Below, piece after piece: positions 1 to 8,142 of a stretch of DNA of 64,000 nt. The stretch lies in assembly GCF_018866325.1 (NCBI RefSeq), contig NZ_CP076457.1:1516001-1580000 (forward strand), read 5' to 3'. The notes beneath the pieces were generated by a model that searched no databases, was not told where the DNA came from, and saw nothing but the letters and a program-made list of their open reading frames with translations. Both the position numbers and the translations under genes were made by a program. Source of the DNA: Streptomyces sp. YPW6. GTDB lineage: Bacteria > Actinomycetota > Actinomycetes > Streptomycetales > Streptomycetaceae. Each line of letters begins with the position of its first letter. Within the stretch, counting starts at the first letter, position 1.

Positions 1-1894
1 AGCTGTGGAGCGGGTTGGCGATGGTGACGTACACGGACTGGGTGTCGACCGGCCCGACCAGCTCGTCCAGGCCGTGCAGCCGGGTCAGCAGGTTGGCCTT
101 GCAGCGCAGTTGGCGGTTCTCCAGGAGATACGAGGGCAGGGGCGAGCCCAGTTCCGCGGTCTCCGTGAGGAATCGGCGCAGGACGGTGAGGAGTTGCTGT
201 TCGTCGGCCAGGCGCTGGGACCCGAAGGCCCCGATGAGTCCGAGGACGTTGTTGATACCGAGGTAGTAGGCGAACCGCTCGTCGGTGACCGGGTCGGAGA
301 CGAAGGTGTCGCTGACGGCGCCGATGCCGGGGAGGAGGCGGTCCAGCTCGGCGCGGCGGGACTCACGGAAGTAGTAGCCCTGGTTGTCCCGGTAGCGGCC
401 GCCGACGGGCCAGCCGTCCGGGTCGAGGAGGACGAGGGTGTTCTGCTGGTGGGCTTCGAGGGCGACTCCGCCGTGGGCGTCGAGCCAGAGGACGGGGCGC
501 ACGACGTGGTGCAGATAGCGCCGGAACCATTCCGCGGACACGTCGGTGCCGGACAGGCCGGTGCGGGCGCGCAGGCCGGAGACGACCTCCGCGAGCCGTG
601 AGGGCATGCCGGGGCGGCCGGGCCGGGGGCGCTGCGCGGTGAGTCCGGCGATGCAGGCGGCGTCGTCGCCACGGCCGAAGGGGTTGTGGCGGAGCACGAC
701 GTCGAGCCCGGTGACGGGGGCGCCCTCGGGATCGTCCACGGCGAGCCAGGCGGGATCGCGCACGATGTCGAAGCCGGGGTGCTCCCGCTGCCAGTGGTCG
801 GCGAGCCCGGTCGACAGGAGGCGGTGGACCTCGACGCCCCGGTGCAGTTCCTTGCGGAGGTTCTCCCGGCGGGAGTTGGTGATGCGGACGCCGAGGGAGA
901 GCTTGAGCATCACCTCGGCCCCGGGCCGGTGGACGGTGCGGATGGACGAGGTGGGGTGCCAGGGCCCGCCGTGCGGGCCGAGGTCGTGGAGCAGGCCCGT
1001 CTCGGCCAGGGCGCGGACCTGGGGGCGGTGGAGCAGGTCGGCGGCCTGCCAGGGGTGGACGGGCACGGCGAGCATGCCGGGGGGCGTGTTCAGCCCGTCG
1101 GTGTGCGGGGCGAGCAGTTCCTCGGCGGTGGCCGGACCGCCCTCGGTCCAGGCGGAGTCGGTGGCGGCCAGCGCGCGGTCGACGGCGAACCAGTGCAGCG
1201 GGAAGGAGCCGTGGAGCTCCGGCGAATAGCGGCGGGCCTCCGTCTCGGAGAGGCCCTCGCGGCTCTTGGGCGTGGGGTGGAGAGGGTGGCCGAGCAGCAG
1301 GGACTGTTCAGCGGTGAGGAAGAGGTCCGCCTCGGCGGGGTCGGCCGGGCTGCGCCGCCGCTGCTCGATGAACCCGGCGGTGTGGCGTACGGAGTCGGCG
1401 ACCCGGGCGACGAGATCACCCGCACCGCTCTCGCCGCCCTCGCGGCCGATGAGGACGGCGACGGTGGCGGCGTCGGCGGGCGGGGCCCCGGCGGGGGCGT
1501 TCTCCAGAACGGGCGCGCCGAAGCGGTGGGCCCCGGTGGCGGACCAGTAGTGCACGGGGACGAGGAGGGCGGTGCCGCTGGCGGGGAAGGCGACGCGCAG
1601 GGTGTCGCCGTCGGGGCGGGGCAGGTCCCTCTCCCGGGTCCAGCAGCGCAGCAGGCTTTCGGTGCCCGCCGCGTCGGCGGCCCGCAGCGGGTCCGGGTCG
1701 TCGAGCGGGTCGACGGCCGGGGCCGGGGTCGCGTGGCCCGATGTCGGCGCGCACGCGGCGGGGTCGGTTCCGTACGGGGTCTTCTGGCGGGGCACGGTCG
1801 TCGCCTCGACCGTGCCGGGGGCGGCCGGTTCGTCCTGCCCCCGGTGCCGGGGGGTACCGGGGCCGTCGGCCTCGGGCGCGGGGGTGGGGTTCAC
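1..1894 (-). CDS. IucA/IucC family NIS siderophore synthetase (3' end outside window)
   Basis: ATP-dependent ligase of the NRPS-independent siderophore family, which condenses a carboxylate such as citrate with an amine or hydroxamate. The reverse strand reads open from a GTG at 1892-1894 to the window edge, about 631 codons. Family motifs are visible: GHPLHPTPKSREG near the middle of the N-terminal half, SSIRTVHRP followed by LGVRITNSRREN, then RHNPFG, GVALEAHQQNTLV, and LRCKANLLTRLHG close to the edge. An AAGGAAG ribosome site lies 6 bases before the GTG. The first 75 or so residues are Pro/Ala-rich and look disordered, so a later start is possible. It follows the aminotransferase by 28 bases and is surely cotranscribed with it. 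Further siderophore genes are expected beyond position 1. The family call is firm; the exact product is not known. Confidence 0.93.
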   Translation of the reverse strand, partial: MNPTPAPEADGPGTPRHRGQDEPAAPGTVEATTVPRQKTPYGTDPAACAPTSGHATPAPAVDPLDDPDPLRAADAAGTESLLRCWTRERDLPRPDGDTLRVAFPASGTALLVPVHYWSATGAHRFGAPVLENAPAGAPPADAATVAVLIGREGGESGAGDLVARVADSVRHTAGFIEQRRRSPADPAEADLFLTAEQSLLLGHPLHPTPKSREGLSETEARRYSPELHGSFPLHWFAVDRALAATDSAWTEGGPATAEELLAPHTDGLNTPPGMLAVPVHPWQAADLLHRPQVRALAETGLLHDLGPHGGPWHPTSSIRTVHRPGAEVMLKLSLGVRITNSRRENLRKELHRGVEVHRLLSTGLADHWQREHPGFDIVRDPAWLAVDDPEGAPVTGLDVVLRHNPFGRGDDAACIAGLTAQRPRPGRPGMPSRLAEVVSGLRARTGLSGTDVSAEWFRRYLHHVVRPVLWLDAHGGVALEAHQQNTLVLLDPDGWPVGGRYRDNQGYYFRESRRAELDRLLPGIGAVSDTFVSDPVTDERFAYYLGINNVLGLIGAFGSQRLADEQQLLTVLRRFLTETAELGSPLPSYLLENRQLRCKANLLTRLHGLDELVGPVDTQSVYVTIANPLHS

Positions 1895-1922
1895 GGCGTT
1901 CTTCCTTGTGGGGAGGGCGGGA

Positions 1923-3317
1923 TCAGGTGGTCGGCCCGGCGATGGTCCGACGCTGCGGGGAGCGCGTCGCGGCAGCCAGCGCGTCGGCGAGGCGGTCGAC
2001 GACGGCGGTCGCCTGCTCGTCGGTGAGGGTGAGGGGCGGGAGGAGGCGGACCACGGCGCCGTGCCGGCCGCCGAGTTCGACGATGAGGCCGCGCCGCAGG
2101 CATTCCTGCTGGACGGCGAGGGCGAGGGCCGGGTCGGGCGGCGGCGCCGGATCGGGGTCGCCGGCTTCGGCGGGCAGGGGCGCGCTCTCGGGATCCACCA
2201 GCTCCAGGCCGATCATCAGTCCACGCCCCCGTACGTCACCGATTCCCGGGTGATGCGCCCTCAGTTCCCTGAGACGGGCCAGCATCCGGGCCCCCAGGGC
2301 CGCTGCGCGGTCCGCCAGTCGGTTCTCCCTGACGTACGCGAGCGTGGCCGCGCCCGCCGCCATGGCGAGCTGGTTGCCACGAAACGTACCCGCGTGCGCG
2401 CCCGGCTGCCAAAGATCCAGCTCAGCGCGGTAGACGATCACGGCGAGGGGCAGGGAGCCGCCGATCGCCTTGGAGAGGACCATGACGTCGGGGACGATGC
2501 CGCTGTGCTCGACGGCCCAGAACGCGCCGGTCCTGCCGACCCCGGTCTGGACCTCGTCGGCGATGAGCGGGATGGACCGCTCCTCGGTGATGCGGCGCAT
2601 ACGGCGCAGCCAGGCGTCGGGGGCGGGGTTGACGCCGCCCTCGCCCTGGACGGGCTCCACGATCATCCCCGCGGGGTGCGGCACTCCGCCCTTGCGGTCG
2701 TCCAGCAGGTGTTCGGTCCAGCGGGCGGCGAGCGCGGCGCCGTGCTCGCCGCCGGTCCCGAACGGGCAGCGGTAGTCCTGCGGGAAGGGAAGCCGGGTGA
2801 CGCGTACGTCGGTGGCGCCGCCGGAGGCTTCGAGGGCTCCGGCGGTCATGCCGTGGTAGGCGCCGGTGAAGGTCAGCAGGCCGGAGCGTCCGGTCGCGGC
2901 GCGGACCAGCTTGAACGCGGCCTCGACGGCGTCGGTCCCGGCGGGGCCGCAGAACTGGATGCGGGCGTTGTCGGCGAACTGCGGGGGCAGGCTGGCGAAC
3001 AGCTCGGTGGTGAAGGCGTCCTTGACCGGGGTGGCGAGGTCCAGCACATGCAGGGGGGCGCCGGATTCGATGACCTTGCGGATCGCTTCGAGCACGACCG
3101 GGTGGTTGTGGCCGAGTGCCAGGGTGCCCGCGCCCGAGAGGCAGTCCAGATACCGGCGGCCGTCCGCGCCCTCGATGGTGAGCCCGCGGGCGCGCACCGG
3201 GACGATCGGCAGGGACCGGGCGTAGGTGCGGGCCGCCGATTCGCGCAGGGACTGGCGGCGGAGGATGCCCTCGTGCGCGGGGGGCGGCGCCACCGGTGCG
3301 GGTTCGGTCACGGACAC
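1923..3317 (-). CDS. diaminobutyrate--2-oxoglutarate aminotransferase-type enzyme (siderophore locus)
   Basis: Class III PLP aminotransferase of 464 residues, expected to make 2,4-diaminobutyrate from aspartate semialdehyde, the precursor of 1,3-diaminopropane in rhizobactin/schizokinen-type pathways. Visible are SGAGTLALGHNHP near residue 62, GAYHGMT near 152, the PLP-phenol Asp in LIADEVQTGVGRTG (D254) and the Schiff-base lysine in VLSKAIGGSLPL (K283). I place the start at the GTG at 3315-3317 because AGGAGG lies 10 bases upstream; the same frame continues to 3575 without another ribosome site. It is the first visible gene of the siderophore operon and is followed by the IucA/IucC gene. A GABA or ornithine aminotransferase specificity cannot be excluded from sequence, but the neighbour favours diaminobutyrate. 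Confidence 0.9.
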   Translation of the reverse strand: MSVTEPAPVAPPPAHEGILRRQSLRESAARTYARSLPIVPVRARGLTIEGADGRRYLDCLSGAGTLALGHNHPVVLEAIRKVIESGAPLHVLDLATPVKDAFTTELFASLPPQFADNARIQFCGPAGTDAVEAAFKLVRAATGRSGLLTFTGAYHGMTAGALEASGGATDVRVTRLPFPQDYRCPFGTGGEHGAALAARWTEHLLDDRKGGVPHPAGMIVEPVQGEGGVNPAPDAWLRRMRRITEERSIPLIADEVQTGVGRTGAFWAVEHSGIVPDVMVLSKAIGGSLPLAVIVYRAELDLWQPGAHAGTFRGNQLAMAAGAATLAYVRENRLADRAAALGARMLARLRELRAHHPGIGDVRGRGLMIGLELVDPESAPLPAEAGDPDPAPPPDPALALAVQQECLRRGLIVELGGRHGAVVRLLPPLTLTDEQATAVVDRLADALAAATRSPQRRTIAGPTT

Positions 3318-3618
3318 GGCTCTTGATCCTCCTGCGGTAACAGTTGCGTTGCACGTCGGTACGATTTCGCGCGGACGCACCGAGGCCGTGAACGCTGTCC
3401 TGGTGTCCCCCGTACGTACCAACGACGCCGACCGCGATGGATCACGGGTACATCGGAACATCCTTGCGGCGACGGAACCGCGGACCTGCCGGGTGCCGTC
3501 ACCATCGGCACCGGCATAGTGGGGGCCGCACAGCGGCGCGGAAGCAACCGCTCGGACGCCCGAAGTGTCCGCCACGCAGCACCAGTACCGAGTGACGAAG
3601 TCCCAGGGGGATCACGAG
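3318..3618. other. divergent intergenic region, no clear iron box
   Basis: This 301-base gap separates the siderophore genes from the protease gene and must hold promoters for both directions. I looked for the DtxR/IdeR/DmdR-type palindrome TTAGGTTAGGCTAACCTAA and found no convincing copy. Nothing else recognisable was seen. Confidence 0.4.
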
Positions 3619-4839
3619 ATGCGACCCATTCGCCCGACCGATGCCGCACGCCGCGGGAGGCGCGCACGGCGCATACCCTCGTCCGCGCTCGCGGCGACCG
3701 CCGTGGCCGCCGTCCTGGCGCTCACCGCCACCGCGTGCGGTCCGGAGGAGGACGACGCGGCCGACGCGCCCAGCGCCTCGGCGGGTCAGCCGGACGGCGG
3801 GATCACCATTCCGGACGACCTCAAGAACCGGCTCAAGGAGCACGGGATCGACCCCGACACATGGCGGGACGGGGAGTGGAAGAACTGGGACAAGGACACG
3901 TGGCTGCGCGAGGCCAGGGACTTCGTCAACCCGATCATCGAGGACCTGTGGGACCCGGACCGGATGCGGGACGCCGACAAGCCCCCGGAGAACCCGGTCG
4001 ACAACGACATCTCGGGCGACGACGGCGTGACGGACCCGACGCCGGCCCCGGTCCGGGCCGCCGGTGTCGCGACGCCGTACCACGACAACGCCCCGGAGTC
4101 GGGAAAGCTGCTCTTCGACGGCCCGAAGGGGTCGATGGTCTGCTCCGCGACCGTGGTGAAGGACCCGGCGAACCCCGGCAAATCCAACATGGTGTGGACC
4201 GCCGGGCACTGTGTGCACGCGGGCAAGGAGGGCGGCTGGTACCGCAACATCGCCTTCGTCCCGGCGTACAACAACGACGGCCTGCCCCTGGCCGAGCAGG
4301 AGAGCGTGCCCAAGGAGAAGATCGCTCCCTACGGTGTGTGGTGGGGCCAGTGGGCCCAGACCTCCGAGCAGTGGATCGAGCAGGGCGCGTCGGTCGGCGG
4401 CCAGGGCGCACCGTACGACTTCGCGGTACTGCACGTGACGCCGGAGAAGGGCGCGGGCGGCAAGTCGCTGGAGGAGACGGTCGGTTCGGCGCTGCCGGTG
4501 GAGTTCAACGCCCCGGCCGTGCCGGAGATCGCCGAGATGACGGCCACGGGCTACCCGGCCGCGCCGCCGTACGACGGTCAGAAGCTGCTCCGGTGCCAGG
4601 ACAAGCCGGGCCGACTCTCGGTCTTCCGGGAGCAGCCCACGATGTACCGCATCGGCTGCTCGATGACCGGCGGTTCCTCCGGTGGCGGCTGGGTCGCGAC
4701 GGGCCGGGACGGCAAGCCCGCCCTGGTCTCGAACACCTCGATCGGCCCGGTCACCGCGGGCTGGCTGGCCGGTCCCCGGCTCGGCGAGGAGGCCGAGGCC
4801 GTCTACCGCGCGGTGAGTGAGAAGTACGCGGGCCGCTAG
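3619..4839 (+). CDS. secreted trypsin-like serine protease, putative lipoprotein
   Basis: Chymotrypsin-fold (S1) peptidase of 406 residues, probably acting outside the cytoplasmic membrane. The N-terminus is Arg-rich, then hydrophobic (residues 22-38), ending in a lipobox-like TATAC with Cys at 40. An acidic linker follows (about residues 45-150). The catalytic triad is visible as His197 in WTAGHC, Asp267 in YDFAVL and Ser354 in GGSSGGG, the last replacing the usual GDSGG. The Cys residues near VCSAT and in AGHC fit a conserved disulfide. The start is the ATG at 3619, 8 bases after an AGGGGG ribosome site; an in-frame upstream ATG at 3565 lacks one. It is monocistronic, facing hflX across a strong hairpin. 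The substrate is unknown. Confidence 0.88.
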   Translation: MRPIRPTDAARRGRRARRIPSSALAATAVAAVLALTATACGPEEDDAADAPSASAGQPDGGITIPDDLKNRLKEHGIDPDTWRDGEWKNWDKDTWLREARDFVNPIIEDLWDPDRMRDADKPPENPVDNDISGDDGVTDPTPAPVRAAGVATPYHDNAPESGKLLFDGPKGSMVCSATVVKDPANPGKSNMVWTAGHCVHAGKEGGWYRNIAFVPAYNNDGLPLAEQESVPKEKIAPYGVWWGQWAQTSEQWIEQGASVGGQGAPYDFAVLHVTPEKGAGGKSLEETVGSALPVEFNAPAVPEIAEMTATGYPAAPPYDGQKLLRCQDKPGRLSVFREQPTMYRIGCSMTGGSSGGGWVATGRDGKPALVSNTSIGPVTAGWLAGPRLGEEAEAVYRAVSEKYAGR

Positions 4840-4847
4840 CCCGGACG

Positions 4848-4895
4848 CCGGAGGCCCGGCCCGGACTCGCTGTCGAGTCCGGGCCGGGCCTCCGG
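4848..4895. terminator. bidirectional terminator between protease and hflX
   Basis: Perfect 22-bp inverted repeat (4848-4869 with 4874-4895) and a 4-base CTGT loop, placed between the convergent stop codons. No U-run follows, which is common for streptomycete terminators. Confidence 0.88.
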
Positions 4896-4917
4896 CTGTC
4901 GTACGGCCCCGCTGCCG

Positions 4918-6438
4918 TCAGTGGGCGGCGAGGGCGAAGGTCTCCAGCTCCGCGGCCAGCTCCTCGTGGACCTGGGCCTTGAGCAGGGTCCCCTCGGCGG
5001 TGTGCTCCTCGGAGAGCACCTCGCCCTCGGCGTGCACCCGGGAGACCAGGGCCCCCTGGATGTACGGCACGAGCACCTCGATGTCGACGGACGGCCGGGG
5101 CAGCTCGGAGTCGATGAGCGCGAGCAGCTCCTCGACGCCCTCGCCGGTCCGGGCCGAGACCGCGATCGCGTGCTTCTCGTTGCGCAGCAGGCGCTGCAGG
5201 ACGAGGGGGTCCGCCGCGTCCGCCTTGTTGACGACGACGATCTCCCGCACGTTGACCGCGCCGACGTCCCGGATCACCTCGCGCACCGCGGCGAGCTGCT
5301 CCTCGGGCACCGGGTGGGAGCCGTCCACCACATGGAGGATGAGATCGGACTCGCCGACCTCCTCCATCGTGGAGCGGAACGCCTCGACGAGGTGGTGCGG
5401 CAGGTGCCGGACGAATCCGACGGTGTCGGCCAGGGTGTAGATCCGGCCGCTCGGAGTCTCGGCCCGGCGGACGGTCGGGTCCAGGGTGGCGAACAGGGCG
5501 TTCTCCACCAGGACACCGGCCCCGGTCAGCCGGTTGAGCAGCGAGGACTTGCCCGCGTTGGTGTATCCGGCGATGGCGACGGAGGGCACCTTGTTGCGCT
5601 TGCGCTCCTGCCGCTTGATCTCGCGGCCGGTCTTCATCTCCGCGATCTCCCGGCGCATCTTCGCCATCTTCTCGCGGATGCGCCGCCGGTCCGTCTCGAT
5701 CTTGGTCTCACCGGGACCACGGGTGGCCATGCCGCCACCGCCGCTGGAACCGCCGCCGCCCATCTGCCGGGAGAGCGACTGACCCCAGCCGCGCAGCCTG
5801 GGCAGCATGTACTGCATCTGTGCGAGCGAGACCTGCGCCTTGCCCTCGCGGGACTTGGCGTGCTGGGCGAAGATGTCGAGGATCAGGGCGGTCCGGTCGA
5901 CCACCTTGACCTTGACGACGTCTTCCAGGTGGATCAGCTGGCCGGGGCTCAGCTCACCGTCGCAGACGACGGTGTCGGCACCGGATTCGAGCACGATGTC
6001 CCGCAGCTCCAGTGCCTTGCCCGAACCGATGTAGGTCGCCGGGTCGGGCTTGTCGCGCCGCTGGTACACCGCGTCCAGTACCTGGGCGCCCGCCGTCTCG
6101 GCGAGCGCGGCGAGCTCCGCGAGGGAGATCTCCGCGTCGTGCACCGTCCCCGAGGTCCAGACGCCCACCAGCACCACGCGCTCCAGGCGCAGCTGGCGGT
6201 ACTCGACCTCGGTGACGTCTTCGAGCTCGGTGGAGAGACCGGCCACGCGCCGCAGGGCGGCGCGCTCGGAGCGGTCGAGCTGTTCGCCGTCCCGGGCTCC
6301 GTCGATCGCGTGGCTCCAGGCGACGTCCTCTTCCATCAGGGCGTCGGCCCGGCGGGCCTCGGTGAGGCTCTCGGTGGTGTGCTCCGTGGCGCTCCGCGCG
6401 TCCTGCGCGTCCTGGGGAAGGGAAGAAGAGGAGGTCAT
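4918..6438 (-). CDS. hflX: ribosome-associated GTPase HflX
   Basis: HflX family GTPase of 506 residues, which in other bacteria splits stalled 70S ribosomes and rescues them under heat or antibiotic stress. The N-terminal HflX domain covers about residues 85-225, followed by a Gly-rich linker with GGGGSSGGGG at about 227 and the basic coiled segment RGPGETKIETDRRRIREK. The G domain has the P-loop GYTNAGKSS (291-299), the switch motif DTVGFVRHLP and the specificity motif NKAD. An N-terminal extension of about 80 residues is typical of actinobacterial HflX. ATG at 6438. It is followed by the convergent protease and preceded, in the same orientation, by the M1 peptidase gene with a 131-base gap, so it probably has its own promoter. 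Confidence 0.96.
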   Translation of the reverse strand: MTSSSSLPQDAQDARSATEHTTESLTEARRADALMEEDVAWSHAIDGARDGEQLDRSERAALRRVAGLSTELEDVTEVEYRQLRLERVVLVGVWTSGTVHDAEISLAELAALAETAGAQVLDAVYQRRDKPDPATYIGSGKALELRDIVLESGADTVVCDGELSPGQLIHLEDVVKVKVVDRTALILDIFAQHAKSREGKAQVSLAQMQYMLPRLRGWGQSLSRQMGGGGSSGGGGMATRGPGETKIETDRRRIREKMAKMRREIAEMKTGREIKRQERKRNKVPSVAIAGYTNAGKSSLLNRLTGAGVLVENALFATLDPTVRRAETPSGRIYTLADTVGFVRHLPHHLVEAFRSTMEEVGESDLILHVVDGSHPVPEEQLAAVREVIRDVGAVNVREIVVVNKADAADPLVLQRLLRNEKHAIAVSARTGEGVEELLALIDSELPRPSVDIEVLVPYIQGALVSRVHAEGEVLSEEHTAEGTLLKAQVHEELAAELETFALAAH

Positions 6439-6569
6439 TGGATCCTTACGTCGAGAGAAGTCGTTACGTCAGTCACAACGTGTGATCTTCCCGGAAGATT
6501 CCCTCAGGGGAACTCCGGTGCGCTCCGCCGTGCCGACGCGTCGATAGTGGCACGGCCCCGCTCGGCCCG

Positions 6570-8015
6570 TCACGCGGGTTTCGCGCTGCTCCAGTCCGGG
6601 TGTCCGGGCATCGGCGGGGTCTTCTTGCCGTACAGCCAGCCGTCGAGGAAGGCGGTGAGATCCCGGCCGGCGATCCCGGAGGCAAGGCGCGTGAAGTCCG
6701 CGGTGCTCGCCGTGGAGTCCCGGTGCGCCCGGACCCAGGTGCGCTCCAGCCGGTCGAAGGCCCTGGCGCCGATCTCCTGGCGCAGGGCGTAGAGCACCAG
6801 CGCGCCGCCGTCGTACACGACGGGGCGGAACAGACTGAGCTTCTGCCCCGGGGCCGGGCCGTGCGGGTGCGCCGGCGGGCCGCCGTCCGCGCGCCAGCCG
6901 TCGGACAGCTTGTACGCCTCACGCATCCGGCGTTCCAGGGTCGGGCCGCCCCTCTCCTCGGCGTACCGGGCCTCGTACCAGGTGGCGTGTCCCTCGTTGA
7001 GCCACAGATCGGACCAGCTCGCGGGCGAGACGCTGTTGCCGAACCACTGGTGGGCCAGCTCGTGGACCATGACCGAGTCGACGTACCACCGCGGGTAGGC
7101 CGGCTCGGTGAAGAAGGTCTTCCCGAACAGCGACAGCGTCTGGGTCTCCAGGGCGAACCCGATGGGGCTGTCGGCGACGAGCACCCCGTACGTCTCGAAG
7201 GGGTAGCGGCCGACCCGCTGCTCCATCCACTCCAGGTGGGCCGGGGTCCTCTCCAGCCAGGGCTCCAGCTTCTCGCGGTCGGCGGCCGGGACGACGTCGC
7301 GCACCGGCAGTCCGTGCGGTCCGGTGCGGTGCGCGACAGCGGAGCTGCCGATGGAGACCTGGGCCAGCTCGGTGGCCATGGGGTGCTCGGTGCGGTACGT
7401 CCAGGTGGTCGAGGAGCCGTGCCGGGCCTTCTTCACGGGCAGCCCGGCCGCGACCGCCGTCAGCCGGTGCGGGGCGGTGATCCGGAAGGTGAAGTACGCC
7501 TTGTCCGAGGGGTGGTCGTTGCTGGGGAAGACGCGGTGGGCCGCGTCGGCCTGGTTGGCCATGGCGAGCCCGTCGGCGGTCCGCACCCAGCCGCCGTCGT
7601 CACCGGATCCCCTCGGGTCGCTGGTGTGCCGGACGGTGATGTTCAGCGGTACGCCGGCGGGGAGGCGGCGGGGTGCCTGGAGGACGAGGTCCTCCCGCTC
7701 GCTGCCGAAGTCGACGCTCTGCCCGTTGACCTCGACATCCTGGACGGCGCCCCGGGCGAAGTCGAGATTGATCCGGTCCAGGGGTGCGGTGGTGCGAGCA
7801 CGGATCGTGGTGACGGCGTCCAGGGGCTCGGTGTTGGAGCCGCGGTAGGTGAGGGCGATGTCGTACGCGAGGACGTCGTATCCGGGGTTGCCCAGCTCGG
7901 GGAAGAGCCGGTCGCCGATGCCGAGGGGCTCGGGGGCGGGCAGGGCGGCGGCGACGAGGGTGGCCGAGGCGGTCGCCAGCAGGGCGCAACGCAGGCGGCG
8001 GGTCAGGAGCGGCAT
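6570..8015 (-). CDS. M1 family zinc metallopeptidase, probably secreted
   Basis: Gluzincin of 481 residues with an N-terminal signal-like stretch (positively charged start, hydrophobic Ala-rich residues 9-26). The zinc site is HELAH (318-322) with the third ligand Glu341 in WLNEG, and WFGN directly after it as usual for M1. The position of the classical GAMEN exopeptidase motif is occupied by GFALETQTL, a form seen in a metallopeptidase subgroup rather than in true aminopeptidase N. At 481 residues it is shorter than the 850-residue PepN class and lacks the C-terminal ERAP-like domain. ATG at 8015. It stands alone between terminators and hflX. The natural substrate is unknown. Confidence 0.9.
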   Translation of the reverse strand: MPLLTRRLRCALLATASATLVAAALPAPEPLGIGDRLFPELGNPGYDVLAYDIALTYRGSNTEPLDAVTTIRARTTAPLDRINLDFARGAVQDVEVNGQSVDFGSEREDLVLQAPRRLPAGVPLNITVRHTSDPRGSGDDGGWVRTADGLAMANQADAAHRVFPSNDHPSDKAYFTFRITAPHRLTAVAAGLPVKKARHGSSTTWTYRTEHPMATELAQVSIGSSAVAHRTGPHGLPVRDVVPAADREKLEPWLERTPAHLEWMEQRVGRYPFETYGVLVADSPIGFALETQTLSLFGKTFFTEPAYPRWYVDSVMVHELAHQWFGNSVSPASWSDLWLNEGHATWYEARYAEERGGPTLERRMREAYKLSDGWRADGGPPAHPHGPAPGQKLSLFRPVVYDGGALVLYALRQEIGARAFDRLERTWVRAHRDSTASTADFTRLASGIAGRDLTAFLDGWLYGKKTPPMPGHPDWSSAKPA

Positions 8016-8050
8016 GGACTACGGCTATCAGCGCGGGGCCGCCCGGCCGG

Positions 8051-8100
8051 GGAGCCGCGCGCCGCACCACCCGAACGAGGACGGGTGGTGCGGCGGCTCC
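8051..8100. terminator. terminator downstream of the Rel/Spo homologue
   Basis: Long hairpin: outer stem GGAGCCG/CGGCTCC and inner stem CCGCACCACCCG/CGGGTGGTGCGG, with a GCGC bulge on one side and an 8-base loop. It lies between the M1 gene start and the stop of the Rel/Spo gene on the same strand. Confidence 0.75.
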
Positions 8101-8142
8101 CTCCGCGCGTACGGAACGGCCCGGCGGCCGCAGCGGTGCGGC

